64,000 bases of DNA from Dama dama (GCF_033118175.1 NC_083696.1:33589001-33653000); one strand, 5' to 3'. Counted from the first letter of the stretch, positions 23,225-35,404 are shown. Notes: generated by a model from the sequence alone, not told the origin. Program-made: numbers and translations.

Positions 23225-23740
23225 CCTCTATTCACCTGTGCCAAATGAAAACATGGAGACAGAGTCTTGGGTGAAGTAGAAAAGAGTATCTTTAATTGCT
23301 TTGCCCAGCAAAGGGGGCTAATGCCCTGAGGACCACATGATCCACCCTGGAGGGGGTTGTGAGGAGTTTTATAGTATTCAAGGGGCAGGGCATGATCAGC
23401 TCCTGGAAAGTTCTTGGATTGGTTGGCATCAAGGTGAAGTTTCAAGCATCATCAACCTTCTGGTTTCAACCAGTCTAGGGTCTATGTTCTATTGGTCAGC
23501 AGTTTTCATCTGGAGGCGGGGCTCTGCTTCCTGCAAAAACAACCTAGGAATGTGTGTTGGGGCTTCCTATCTTTCAGGGAACTGGGAGTTGGCTGACTCT
23601 GTTATGTGACAGAGTTATTGTCTAAATTGTTACCAGTTCCTTAGCCCAAGAGCTTTTCTTTATTCCTATATCTTCACATTTCCCAGTCATTAACTCTTGA
23701 GTCACCGTTTTACTTCAGAAGACAAGGACTTAGGGGCTTG
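23225..23740 (-). mobile_element. Antisense ERV-type solo LTR (candidate)
   Basis: Read on the minus strand, the sequence has LTR architecture: a TATAAAA box (complement of 23367-23373), then about 75 bp later an ATTAAA polyadenylation signal (complement of 23291-23296), then a U5-like end. The layout and wording resemble ruminant ERV LTRs. No gag, pol or env is visible, so it would be a solo LTR. Exact ends and a target-site duplication were not found. Confidence 0.55.
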
Positions 23741-23774
23741 TACTTGGCTTCATGATCCCTGATCTGAGAAGATC

Positions 23775-24012
23775 TCACATGCTGAGAAGTGACTAAACCC
23801 ATGTATCATAACTAAAGCCTGCACTCTAAAGCCAGCTGCAACTACTAAAGCCCACGGGTCCTAGAACCTGCGCTCCACAAGAGAAGTCACCGCAATGAGA
23901 AGCCCGAACTCAGCAGCTAAAGGGTAGCCCCTGCTTGCCGCAACTAGAGAAAAGCCCTCACCGCAAGGAAGACCCAGCACAGCCATAAATAAATAAAATT
24001 ATTTTTTAAAAA
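23775..24012 (+). mobile_element. CHR-type SINE, head missing
   Basis: The body typical of long CHR SINEs is present (actaaagcccacgggtccta, gcaatgagaagccc, gccgcaactagagaaaagcc) and ends in an AAATAAATAAA tail at about 23985-24012. The tRNA-like head is not recognisable. Confidence 0.85.
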
Positions 24013-25062
24013 TTTAGAATCAAGGGCATCCACATCCACAAAAGCACAAAAGAGGAAAACTCTCCCGCCTCACCTTCCTCCAGCCTGAGACTTGCCACTT
24101 CAGCCCCTTCTGTGCCCCAGGTCCTGCTTCCTAGCAAGGGTAGTTGACAATGGCCATGCCCAGTCTCACCAGGAGAACCCTTCAACAAAACCATATATTT
24201 CCGGAGAATTCTGTTTAGTTTTCTATAAGACCGTTGTGAGATCCAGGTCTCATATGAGCAAGCCCAGTGCAGTTCTTCTCAGCCTTTCCTCCACATGGAA
24301 CTTCCTTCTAGCCCTTGACTCTCATAAACGGGGACTTTAACACTCACATACACACCTCCCAAGAGCAAGTAAGAAGTATAGAGATGTTGACATTCTTACA
24401 AAGGACAGCAGTACTTCCTGATGCCACAACTTAAAAAAAACAACCCAATCTGTACAATGACACATTAGAATACCTGAGCTATTACCATTACCACTCGGGG
24501 CCCAACCTTCAAGTAGATCTCCAGCATTCACATCTCCCACAAAGACAAAGCAGGGTTTCCTGCTTCCTGACAAAGAGCCACTGTGGTGGTATTCGCATGC
24601 TATTGGGACAGACCTCTTGAAAGGGACATTTAAACCCTCGTCGCTTAGAAAAGGAATACTGCACTCTGGAAGCCTGAATGATGGAGTCATTGTGTTCATC
24701 TCATTCCCACCCCATGGAAGGAGACTAACGGCATTTCTCACTTACAATTTTAGAATACAAATAATTGTATTCTAAGCTGACACTATGTTGACGCTCAGGT
24801 TCTGATCCCAGAGCAAAGTTGTCAATGGAGAGGCACATTTTTGAAAGCTGTTTTCAGACCATCAAACTAAGAAAGCTACCTTCATGACCAGCCATCTCTC
24901 CAACATAGAACAACTCTGGAGTTTTTATTTCTCATTCACTTGACTCAACTCCATAAATCCCTCACTGGGTTGCTACTTTCTCTTCTCGAGTCTCTCTTCC
25001 TTGCCTTCGTCCTTGCTCTCACTTCCCCTCCTTCCTTGTTTTCAGATGGTTCTCTTCACAAC
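24013..25062. other. Intergenic DNA, no recognised element
   Basis: About 1 kb without a known repeat. A 134-codon minus frame (24337-24741) has no recognisable domain. Confidence 0.45.
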
Positions 25063-25259
25063 ATGTGTGTACTCAGTTGCTCAATTGTGTCCAACTTTTT
25101 GCGGTGCCATGGATTACAGCCTGCCAGGCTCCTCTGCCCATGGAATTTTCCAGGCAAGAATACTGGAGAGGGTTGCCATTTCCTACTCCAGGGGTCTTCC
25201 CAACCCAGGGATCAAATCCTCATCTCTTGAGTCTCCTGGATTGGCAGATGGATTCCATT
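25063..25259 (-). mobile_element. Bov-tA SINE, minus strand (host of a second Bov-tA)
   Basis: Reverse complement of Bov-tA with the GTGT tail (25063-25070), Bov-A body and tRNA-like head. Its head end is interrupted or abutted by another Bov-tA copy at 25269-25469. Confidence 0.9.
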
Positions 25260-25268
25260 AACTTCTGG

Positions 25269-25469
25269 TGTGCCTTAGCCACTCAGCTTGTCTGACTCTT
25301 TGCAACCCCATGGGCTGTAGCCCACCAGGCACCTCTGTCCATCCCCAGGCAAGCATACTGGAGTAGGTTGCCATGCCCTCCTTCTGAGGATCTTCCCAAC
25401 CCAGGTATCAAACCCGAGTCTCTCACATTACAGGTAGATTCTTTACTGTCTGAGCCACTATGGAAGCCC
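25269..25469 (-). mobile_element. Second Bov-tA SINE, minus strand, with 9-bp target-site duplication
   Basis: Another Bov-tA in the same orientation, flanked by aacttctgg at 25260-25268 and 25470-25478. The duplication shows this is a separate insertion at the edge of the older copy rather than a tandem duplication. Confidence 0.9.
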
Positions 25470-25479
25470 AACTTCTGGG

Positions 25480-25997
25480 TCTCACCACAAATTCCTAGGC
25501 CACAAGCAATCTGAAGGTAGCACTTGGGCTAGGTCTGTGGGCACCTTAGAGGTAATTGAATAATAAGGAGCTCACTCTTTGACATCTTTGCAATGTATAA
25601 AATTTTAGCTTATTTTTGATCCCAGAGGAGAAAGACTGAGAGCTTCAATAAAGACCAACATCAAATTTTCCACCAACCCAGAAGAAAATTTAAGGCAATT
25701 TTTTTAAATCTGAAAAGAAAACTTTTCTTACACACTAAATTCATCATCTGAGATGCCTATGAGGCTACTTTTGCATCTCCTCTCTGATCTGTAAGTTTTG
25801 AACCTAGGACTGACTCCCCAGTTGAATGTTCTCAACAATGCTGATGAGTACGTTGGACCTGCCCTAACAAATGACACCACTTTTGATGTTCTCAATGCCT
25901 ATTTTGTGCATTCTGCCTGACAGCTTACCCCTTTGTGCTATTTTTCCTCAATTGTTACAAATTAGGAGCAGTTACAGATAAAGAACTGCATTAGTTT
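25480..25997. other. Intergenic DNA
   Basis: AT-rich sequence with no recognised repeat or gene. Confidence 0.45.
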
Positions 25998-26415
25998 TTT
26001 AATTTTTTAATAAATTTTATTTTTGACAGCAGTTTCAGGTTCAGAGAAAATTGAGGGAAAAGTACAGAGAGTTCTCATATGTGCCCCTCCCATACACACA
26101 CACAACCTCCTCCGCTATCAACATTCTGCACCAGGGTGTATGTTTGTTACAGTCGATAAACTTGGACTGCTACAACATCTTCACCAGAAGTCCAGAGTTT
26201 ACATTAGGGTTCACTCTTGGTGTTGTATATTCTATAGCTTTGAACAAATGTATAGTGACATTTATCCATTATTATAGTATCATACAGAATAGTTTCACTG
26301 TCCTAAAAATCTTCTGTACTATGTATTTTCATGCTCCCTTCCCCCCAGCTCCTGGCAAGCACTGATCTTTTTACTGTCCACAGTTTTGCCTTTTCCAGCG
26401 TATCATGTATCATAT

Positions 26416-26536
26416 TGGAGAAGGAAATGGTAACCCACTCCAGTGCTCTTGCCTGGAGAATCCCACGGACAGAGGATACTGGTGAGCTGCAGTCCACGGG
26501 GTCGCAAAGAGTCGGACACGACTGAGCGACTTCACT
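26416..26536 (+). mobile_element. BOV-A monomer SINE with 11-bp target-site duplication
   Basis: A single Bov-A unit (ggagaaggaaatgg, ctccagtgctcttgcctgga, gtcgcaaagagtcggacacg) is flanked by atgtatcatat at 26405-26415 and 26537-26547. It interrupts the minus-strand L1M. Intact CpG-rich text suggests moderate age. Confidence 0.93.
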
Positions 26537-27639
26537 ATGTATCATATAGCAATATAGCCTTTCCAGATAGGCTTCTTTCACTTAGCAATTTGCATTTAAG
26601 ATTCCTCCAAGTCTGTTCATGGCTTGATAGCTCTTTTTTTTTTTTTGTGTTGAATAATATTCTATTGTCTACATGTAACGCAGTTTATCCACCTACCTCC
26701 TGGAAGACACATTGCTTGCTTCCAAGTTTGGGCAATTATGAATAAACTTGCTATAAACATTCATGTGCAAATTTTTCTGTGAACATGTTTTTGTTTGGGC
26801 AAATATCAGGGAGCGCAACTACCAGATTGTATGTTAAGAGAATGTTTGGTTTTGTAAGATTCTGCCAAACTATCACAGGCAACAAAGAAAAGCTCTTGTT
26901 GCTCCCTTCTCCCGCGCCAGCATTTGATGTTGTCAGAGTTTGGGATTTTCATCATTCTAATAGGCATACAGTAGTGTCTCTTTGTTGTTTAAAAATTTAT
27001 AATTCCTTAATGACCTTTGAAGTTGGGCATTTCTTCATATTCTTATGTGCTATCTGTATCTCTTCTTTGGTGAGGCATCTGCTCAGACTGTTTGCCTGCT
27101 TTTTAATTGGGTTTTTCCTTTTCTCATTGTTAATTGCAAGAGTTCTTCGCATGTTTTTTGATATATAAGTAAGTAAATCTTTTGCAAATATTTTCTCCCA
27201 TCCTGGGCTTGTCTTCTGTTTCTCTTCACAGTGTCATTTGCACAAGTTTTTCATTTTAATGAAATCCAGTTTTTCATTATTTCTTTTATGAATCTTGTCC
27301 CTGGTTTTGGATGTAAAAAGTCATTCTTATGAATAAGGTCACCTAGATTTCCCCTGTCATTTTCTATGAGTTTTTAGTTTTGCATTTTACATTCAGATCT
27401 ATAATGAATTTTGAGTTAATTTTTGTGTCTAAATTCATATTTTCACATGTGGATATCGAGTTGTTTTAGCACCATTTGTTGAAAAAATAATATAGTTACA
27501 TATATTTTCTTTTGAGTAAGATTAACATAGTATATCATTTTACTTTTAATCTGTATCATTATACTTAAAGTGGGTTTCTTTTAGACAACATACAACATTT
27601 TTGATCCATTCTGATAATCTTTTGTTTATTTACACCATG

Positions 27640-27862
27640 CATGCCTGCTAAGTAGCTTCAGTCATGTCTGACTCTTTGCTGCCCTTTGGACTGTAGCCCG
27701 CCAGGCCTCTCTGTCCATGGGATTCTCCAGGCAAGGATACTGGAGTGGTTTGCCATGCCTTTCTCCAGGGGATCTTCCTGACCCAAGGATTGAACTGCAA
27801 CTCTTACATCTCCTGCATTGGCAGGTGGGTTCTTTATCCCCAGCACCCCGGGAAGCCCTTAC
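27640..27862 (-). mobile_element. Bov-tA SINE, minus strand, with 10-bp target-site duplication
   Basis: A full Bov-tA in reverse complement, with ttacaccatg at 27630-27639 and 27863-27872 as the target-site duplication. It lies inside the old L1M sequence. Confidence 0.93.
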
Positions 27863-28576
27863 TTACACCATGGACATTTAAAATTATTATTGACATTAAT
27901 ATGCATACTTGTTACTGTTTTCTACTTGTTGCCCTTCTTTGTTCCTATTTTTGTCTCCCAGTCTTTTTTTCTGCCTCTTGAGGTTCTAATTGAGCATTTT
28001 ACATGCTTTGTTTTCTCTTTCTTTACATATTTATTATATTTATTTTTTCCTTTTTTTTAGTAGTTATCCTAGAGTTTGCATCCATATCTACTTTCAAGTA
28101 GCAATATACTACTTCACCGATAGTACAAGTATCTTATAATAACAAGATATTCCTAATTTTTCCTCCCGTCCTTTGTATCAGTGCTGCCATTTATTTTACT
28201 TATACATAAATTAAAATGACCAGATATTGTTGCTATAATTATTTTGAACAAACTTTACCTGCAAGATCAATTAAGAGTAATAAAAATAACAGTTGTTCCT
28301 TTACCTTCATTTATCCCTTCTCTTATGCTCTTTCTTTCTGTATTGTAGGTCCATGTTTCTGATCTAGATCACTTTCCTTCCCTCTGAAAAATTTCCACAT
28401 TTCTTGCAACTGTTGTCACAAGGTCTATTGACAAGAAATTCCCTCAATTTTCTCTTTTCTGAGTACATTTGTTTGCTGCCTTCAGAGAGACTATTGCCTC
28501 CCTTGGACTTTCCATCTGATTTGATCTTCCCATTGAGTTGATACATTTGAGCTAATGATTTATACCACCTCACCCA

Positions 28577-28815
28577 TCCTCTTTTTTAATCAAAGCTTAG
28601 TCTTTGGATTCTTTTTTTTTCACCTATCTTCACTCTCTGAAGACCATCTAGTCTCATATAAGTGTACATATGCTAATGACTCCCACACTTGTAACTAAGG
28701 TTGAACCCTTCCGGTGAATTCCTGAGTTATATCTCCAACTACCTATTCAACATTTTCATTTGGATACCTAGTAAACATCCCAAATTTACCATGTCCAGGA
28801 TTGAGCTCTCTTGAT
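28577..28815. repeat. Old interspersed repeat, same family as 6599-6960
   Basis: The text taatgactcccacacttg, then tatctccaactacctattc, then acatcccaaatttaccatg parallels the copy near 6626-6720. The family is recognised by pattern only and left unnamed. Confidence 0.4.
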
Positions 28816-28913
28816 TTCTTTTTAAGTTTTTAAGGTTTTTTCTTCTTGTTTTATTGAGACATAATTTACATAACATATAATTCACCCATGTAAAGTGTCT
28901 AATTCAAAGTTTT

Positions 28914-29533
28914 GGTTCTTTTTTTTTTTTAACTTTTTATTTACATTCATAACTTGGTAAGTGTTAGGCACCAAAACCCTAGCTTTCAGCCTATTTTGGC
29001 TCTAGACATGCCTTCCTCACTAAGTTAAATCATTTCTAGCTTTTGATTTAAAATGAGAGATGTGCAAATCTTCCTTCTACTTGAACACTTAGAGGCCATT
29101 GTAGGGTTATTAATTGGCCTAATTTCAATCTGATTGTAACTCAGGGAATAGGGAGGCCAGAGGAGAGTTAGAGAGATGGCAAATGACCAGTTGGTAGAGC
29201 AGTCAGAGCACACACTACATTTATTGATTAAGTTTGTCACCTTATAAGGCAGTGGTTCACAGTACCCCAAAATAGCAACAGTAACACCAAAGATCATTGA
29301 TCACAGATCACTGTAACAAATATAATGATAATGGAAAAGTTAGACATATTCTGAGACCTACCAAAATGTGACACAAAGACATGAAGTGAGCAACTGCTAT
29401 TGAAAAAATAACACCAACAGACTTGCTCAAGGCAGTCACCACAAACCTTCAATCTGTAAAAACAAACAAACAAATTCAGTATCCACAAAACACAGTAAAG
29501 TGAAGTGCAACAAAACAGGGTATGCCTATAGTT
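28914..29533 (-). mobile_element. Tigger1 DNA transposon fragment, minus strand
   Basis: The text follows Tigger1 (Tc1/mariner-pogo superfamily): a serine-rich, lysine-coding start region, then agaggccattgtagggttat, then agcagtcagagcacacac, then ccaaaatgtgacacaaagac, and the terminal end acagggtatgcct near 29526. The minus strand codes for the transposase N-terminus (MASKCSSRRK, 29070-29100 region). Only the 5' end of the element is present. The right edge is at a TA, the pogo-type target. It lies inside L1M sequence. The transposase frame is broken. Confidence 0.88.
29025..29102 (-). pseudogene. Tigger1 transposase N-terminal remnant
   Basis: The minus-strand frame ends in MASKCSSRRKICTSLILNQ, matching the helix-turn-helix start of pogo-like transposases, which binds the transposon ends. 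The DDE catalytic region is absent because the element is truncated. It was never a host gene as far as the sequence shows. Confidence 0.75.
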
Positions 29534-30205
29534 TCACTGCCCCGAATATCTTGAAATTCTAAAAATGTGCTCCACCTATTCATCCCTCCCTCCCCCAAGC
29601 TCCTGGCAATCACTGATCTTTTTATGGTCACCACAGTTTTGCATTTTCCAGAATGTTATACAGTTGGAATCATACAGTGTATAGCCATTTCAGGCTGACT
29701 TCTTTCACCTAGTAATATGCATTTAAGATTCCTCTATGACTTTTCATGACTTGATCATTTCTTTTTAGCATTGAATAATATTCTATTATATAGATGTACT
29801 ACAGTTTATGCATCCCTTCATGCCTGAAAAACATCTTGAAAAAAATCGCTTCTGAGTTTTGACAGCTATGAATAAAGCTGCTGTAAGCAACCACGGACAG
29901 GTTTCTGAGTAGACATAAATTTTCAGCTCATTTGGATAAATGCTATGGAGTACAATTGTAGATTCTATGGGGAAAGTGTATTTAGTTTTGTGCAAAAGAA
30001 ACTATTAAATTGCCAGCAGCAATAAGTAAGAGTTCCTATTGCTCCACATCCTTGCCGGCATTTGGTATTAATGTTTCGGGTTTTCACCATTATCATAAGG
30101 TGTATAGTTGTATCTCAATGTCATTTTAATTTACAATTCTGTAGTAATATATGATGTTGAAGATCTTTTCATATGCTTTTTGCATCCTTTTTTAATGGTT
30201 AAGTT

Positions 30206-31344
30206 AGAGTCTTTTCAAAAATTAAGTTAATAAATATAGATTCAAATATTCTCATTTCAGTGGACTCATTTAGCCAGAATCATCTGATATACCAGTGCAT
30301 CACAAATTTGGATGTGACTCACATAAGAATGGGGGATGAATAGAGAAAGGGGATTTCAACTTATTAAACTATTAATACTAGCTCTATTTTGATTGCCTTA
30401 AAATAGCAGGCACCTATTTGCAAAGCCAGAATTAGCTATGGAGTCTGGCATTTGTTGTCAAAACTGAGACCAAAGACTCTAAATTTAAAGTGGGCTCTGC
30501 TGGCTAGAAAGTCTGCCCCCAGGAAGGAAACCCAGCTTCCCATCTCAGTTCCTTGCCTACCTTTCTAGGATTTATAAGGAGGTAGGAAAGTCAGTGCATT
30601 TTCTTTGGATCCAGGGTTAAACTGATGAGGACAAACATGTTGCAAAATGCCCAGGTCTGTTGGCTTATGTCTGTTTGTAAGGCATGTGGGCAGCTGATAT
30701 ATGGAAAAAGAGAGGTCCTAGTATTTGTCCAATAAAACATTAGCCACCTACAAAGGCACCCTGGTCTTTGTCCTATAAAACATAAGAGGTCTATCATTTT
30801 ACTGGGATTTTGCCAATTTCTCTGATTTTTCACAGAGGCTATTTGTTAGAATCGAGGGGCTGATATCTATTGAGTTCATGTTGCAGAAAGATATCTTCAT
30901 TTCAGGATGGAGCCTGCAGATACAGCCTTCTTTGAGACACCCCCTGACACCACCTGCACATCCAAGAGAGCATTTTATCAGAACATATGGCCTACAGGGA
31001 AACAAGCACAAAGGATCATTTCCTGGGGACAGGTGCATGAAAATTCTGCAATATTTTTTCTCAAAGCAAAAAAAAAAAAAAAAGCCAAGCAACTCCCATT
31101 ATTTCTGATACCTGGAATCTGCTTGTTGACAAAACCAGGTTCTCCCCCAAATTTAAGTAAATCAAAGAACAGGGTAGAGTACCCTTTAGCTTGGTTTATA
31201 GTCTCATAGTCTGATTCACCAGAGACCAAATTCAGTTTTCGATGTATCGATGTTTTGTTTTGTTTTTTTCCCCATCAAAAGAGGAAAAGACACAACCACT
31301 CCGGAGAATTCTGTAGCAGTGTCATCCAAATTAAGACCCATACC
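30206..31344. other. Intergenic DNA, unassigned
   Basis: About 1.1 kb with an A-tract at 31070-31083 but no recognised mobile element. Frames up to 100 codons exist on both strands without domains. Confidence 0.45.
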
Positions 31345-31878
31345 TACCACACAATGCAGGAATGGCACACGTAAATATTCACTCCAGAGAAATGAGAGCA
31401 AATGTCCACATAAAATCTTATGCATAAATGTTCTTTGTGGCTTTATTCAAAATAGCCCCAAACTGAAAATAATCTACATGTCACAAACAAAAGAATAGAT
31501 AAATTGTAGTACATCCCTACAGGCAAGTACATCTCAGCAATAAAAAAGGAACAAACTACCAAATTTCAAAAAACAGGCTGAATGAAGAGGAGTCATACCC
31601 AATAGAATGCATACTGCAAGATTCCACTTATATAAACTATAAAATAAGGCAAAAATAATCTACAATGATAATAATCCAAACAGTAGTTTTTTCTGGAGAG
31701 GGGGTGGATTGGGACAAGAAATAAAGAAACTTGCTAGGGTAAGGGATATGTTCTCTGTCTCAGTTGAGATGATAACTACATGGGAATATACATTTGTCAA
31801 AATTCAACAAACTATACAAATTGAAATCCGCATATTCTATTGTATGTAAATTACACCTCAATTTTTTTTTTTTTTTAA
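31345..31878 (+). mobile_element. Old L1 (L1M/L1ME-type) 3' end, plus strand
   Basis: The order is tattcactccagagaaatga, then catgtcacaaacaaaagaat, then gcaataaaaaaggaacaaac, then ctgcaagattccacttat, then ctggagagggggtggat, then ttgtatgtaaattacacctc. This follows the 3' end of old L1 subfamilies. A T-run (31862-31875) lies at the expected tail position. Confidence 0.82.
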
Positions 31879-32726
31879 AGAATATCAGGGTAGAAGAGAA
31901 GAATCCCCACTGAGGCAAAAGGCAGAGGAAGAAGGGCAGCGGTCCCTTCTGTTTCTGTGGTAATTGAAGCTCCATATTTGGTCTCTGTGTTCAGATGAGT
32001 TTTTATTACCCTGGGATTATTGAAAGTTATTATCAGCCAAGATGACAGCAGAAAGAAAGAGGAGACAGACCTTCCAGAAATCATTTTCCCCATGATTTTT
32101 TTAAAGCACATTTTTCAGTCATTATCTTGAGAGAAAACAAGCAGCTGGGTCTCTTAACAAAGAGGTTTAATAGGCTACTGGGAAAAAAGAGAGGGGAAAT
32201 TGAGGCGAACAATGCCCATTTCGGTGCCAGCCGCACAAAACCAAGCCTAGTGAGTGAAGCCAGTGGCTCCTCTCTGCCACTAGCATCGTTAGAGGCCTAA
32301 CACTCAATAATGAAGGGTCCTCCAATTATTGGCGTGATTTGAGGCATATTGTTCAAAACATTCTAAAACCTGAAATTGCAGCCGCAAATGCACTGATGGC
32401 CCTCACCCTCATCTGTCAAAATAGATGTAAATGCAAAAGGAAGGATAGGAGGCTCTTTGGAACCCCACGTGCATTGTCAGCTCGCTTCTCTTGTTTCTTT
32501 TTACCTTCCTTGTCCTTTTAAATCCATCTGGGTCTGAGCTGCTGGCTTCAAAGTTTCCAACTGACCTCCAACCCAGTGTGTTCAGCTCTTACCTCCTTTT
32601 CAGTTTTGCACAAAATTAGCAAAACACATGTAATGGGTGATTGGTAAGGACATCATGCAACATTCTGAAAAGCAAATATAAGGGAGGCTTGGCTTCTGTT
32701 TAAGCAGGCTTCTCTCCTGCCTCAGA

Positions 32727-32764
<38 letters not shown>

Positions 32765-34210
32765 ATTTCTGTTTAATTGCAAAATTCAGATGTTGGATGG
32801 TTGGGGGGGAGCCCCGTAACAAAGGAACACTGAGATGCCTTCTAAATTCTACTTAGGCTAAATTAACTACGTGGGCAACAATACCAGTACTGCTTTTTTC
32901 CTTAAACATATATATTAGCCAAGATGCAGGCTAAATAAATACTGTTTAATGAAAAATGAATTATGTAAATGTAATTTATAGCATTAATTTGGGCTTGTAA
33001 ATTTAATCCACTCAAATGTAGAAAGGTTTCCGTGCAATGAATATTTCTGAGGTTGTTTAATATGTTAAAATAAATACTGAGTCTCTGACAGAAAAACATG
33101 TCCTCTGCATCACAAAAGCTATTTTGAAACAATAAATTAAGTGCCTGCTGAATATTTACAATCATGAGTTTTTAACTCTTAGGTAAATTTTCTTCCTAAA
33201 ATATTCAGTATGCCATCCATCCAAGCAGCAGACAGATTCTGGCGGCAGCAGTGCAAACATGTGCATGCTGAGAACATTTTAGGGGAATAAGTGCCACAGT
33301 ATGAGATGGTGGGGGGAGCGCTTTTTGTAAAATAAGGTCTATTTAATGCCACCTGGAAAGCAGCAAGAAATGTAAATATTTGGGGAGCTTTATGGTGCCC
33401 CAAAGGTACTGCCACTCACCATTCACCTGCTAAAGCATTTACAGTGAAGATCCAAATATTAAAAGGAAAAAGAAGTGAGCTATTTAGAAGTGGTTTATTT
33501 AAGAGTATAAAGTTGAGACTTAAAACAAGGTATTTTTAAAAAATACTAAGATTGTGGGGGAGAACATTATTCATTCCATGTTTTCGGAATAAAAAGGAAA
33601 CCTGAAGATCTTATTTAAAAGATGACTAGCTGGGAGACTTGAAGGAAGTCCATGGTGTCTGCTGGGCACAAAGTTGTCCTGCCTGCCCTGCCTTCTCAGT
33701 AAGATTTTGTCATGACCATCAGGTGGGATTGTGTGGTGGGAGCAAGTTAGAAACTGTCCCATCTTTACTATTAAAGTATGTTGCTTTTTATTTGGAGTCG
33801 AGCATCAATTCTCAGAAGGAGAGTATTAGGCCATAATGTTCATTGAGGGAAAAGTATGAAGACCTGTAAATGGCTTCTACTTTTAGTTTTCTTCTTCCTC
33901 CAGGTTTCTGCAGTAGTTTGTGCAGACTTCACTGGAGAACTGATTGTAGACTCCTAAAAAAAAAAAAACAAAAAAAACAGAAACTGGGTTTTGCTCCACA
34001 GTCTTACAGCCAGCCAGCCAGCCCAGCTCCTGACCAGCATTGTTGAGTTAACTTTAACTCATCCTCCCTATCCCCAAGCTCAGGATTGGATTATCCCCGT
34101 GGCATAATCATGGCATTGATCCTCAAATATTTTGACCTCTCCTGATGAGAAGGGAAGGGAAGACCCACAGTCTATGTTTGGGCAGGTGTTCACTGGGAGT
34201 ACAAAACTAT
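31879..34210. other. Repeat-poor stretch, candidate conserved noncoding DNA
   Basis: Apart from a (CA)n at 32728-32762 and a short A-tract at 33957-33980, this 2.3 kb contains no transposon I recognise, although the rest of the window averages several per 3 kb. The sequence has homeobox-like TAAT motifs (for example ccaattattggcg near 32321-32333 and gcattaatttgggc near 32982-32995) and no coding frame longer than 90 codons. A regulatory role is an inference only. Confidence 0.4.
32728..32762. repeat. (CA)n microsatellite
   Basis: About 17 uninterrupted CA units. Confidence 0.95.
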
Positions 34211-34849
34211 TTTTTCCTTTTTTTTTTTTTTTTAATGGTTGAAACACTTTATTTTACATTTTAAATTAAATATATTTTTTATAGTGGAGGTAGTTACTAC
34301 AGGTATTTTTGTGGACTGATAGGTAGGTAAGGCTGTTAGGGGGATGCAAGAATAGAAAAAGTAGTAGAGTCTTACATACCCACATGTCAGGTATTTCAGG
34401 ACCTCAACAACATAAGTTCCTGCTTCCTGCTAATAATCCCTCATTTTTCTATTTACTCTATATTATTTTAGTTTATTTTATATATTAAAACTTCTAGTTT
34501 TTCAAATATTATTGAATTTTTTCTGGCACCACTTGTATGTTTCCATAGTTCTTTAATGAAAGAATTTCCCAGTCGAATACATTTGGAATAATGTTGTATA
34601 AGAGACCTTGAAAATTCATAGAATATGTGAATAAATTGAAGCCTCTGATGATTTCTGTATTTGAAAACCTGTTGACTTTCTTTAACTTAATTTTTCACAA
34701 TGGTTTTTGTATTATAGACCTCTTTATTGTTAAGCATCTCAACTTTCTAAAGGGAACTGAATTCAGGGAATGCTGCTCTAGGCTCCATGCTATTTTATTG
34801 TTTTACTGCATTATTTATTTTTCTCATAACTTTGGCCTAAAGAATTAAT
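34211..34849. other. AT-rich intergenic DNA with poly-T
   Basis: A T-run at 34218-34233 starts a very AT-rich stretch. It may be an old retro-insert tail, but no family was recognised. Confidence 0.4.
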
Positions 34850-34920
34850 CTTTTTATTAATTAATTCTTATTGAAGTATAGTTGCTTTACATGGTTGTGT
34901 TAGCTTTACTGCACAGAAAA
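34850..34920 (-). mobile_element. Short L1 3' end, minus strand
   Basis: The text tttttattaattaattcttattgaagtatagttgctttacatggttgtgtt is the reverse complement of the extreme L1 3' UTR. No target-site duplication was seen. Confidence 0.75.
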
Positions 34921-35404
34921 ATGAAAACTTCAAGCCTTTACCTCTGGCCTTGCTTGCAAAAACACAGCCAATACAACTGATACAAGAACAAACACAAAGG
35001 CATGTCATGGGCTCCCAGACACAGAGCACTGACGTGTTTTCACAGAGAAACACTTCTAACCGTACTCATCACAACTGGATAATTCATCTGATTAACCTTT
35101 CTTGGATGAATGTAAACCGGGAAAAGCAGACATAGAAAAGCAAGATGTTGATAAAGATCAAAAGTGTCTTAAGGCAATTATTAATATTCTCAAGTATCAA
35201 TCTATTATATGCTGAAAATAAAGATTTTTCAGAGGCAATGCCATCTTTAAATTATAAGACTAAGCGGGAAAACATGATTTGATATAAAAATTCTCTCCAT
35301 ATATAGAGCTTTTTAGGAACACATTATGCATAAAAATGAAGCAGCTTTACTGTCCAAGTCACATACTGCTCTTAAGTGGGGTCCCCTTGGGCTGTGACCA
35401 GTAT
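34921..35404. other. Intergenic DNA
   Basis: No recognised repeat or gene. Confidence 0.4.

Larger units (their letters stand above)
25998..28480 (-). mobile_element. Old L1 (L1M-type), minus strand, with two SINE insertions
   Basis: The text is the reverse complement of an old mammalian L1 3' UTR and the end of ORF2: ttcaggttcagagaaaattg, then agctcctggcaagcactgat, then gttgaataatattctattgt, then attatgaataaacttgct, then gaccagat-type ORF2 text, reaching an aattccctcaattttct region near 28440. A BOV-A monomer (26416-26536) and a Bov-tA (27640-27862) are inserted in it. Divergence is heavy and no frame survives. The boundary beyond 27880 is less certain than the rest. Confidence 0.8.
28833..30205 (-). 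mobile_element. Second old L1 (L1M-type), minus strand, split by Tigger1
   Basis: Reverse complement of an L1M 3' UTR begins at 28833 (ttattgagacataatttac) and resumes after the Tigger1 insertion at 29534, running to about 30205 (agctcctggcaatcactgat, attgaataatattctattat, ctatgaataaagctgctg). It closely parallels 26330-27000, so both belong to the same or sister subfamilies. Confidence 0.82.
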
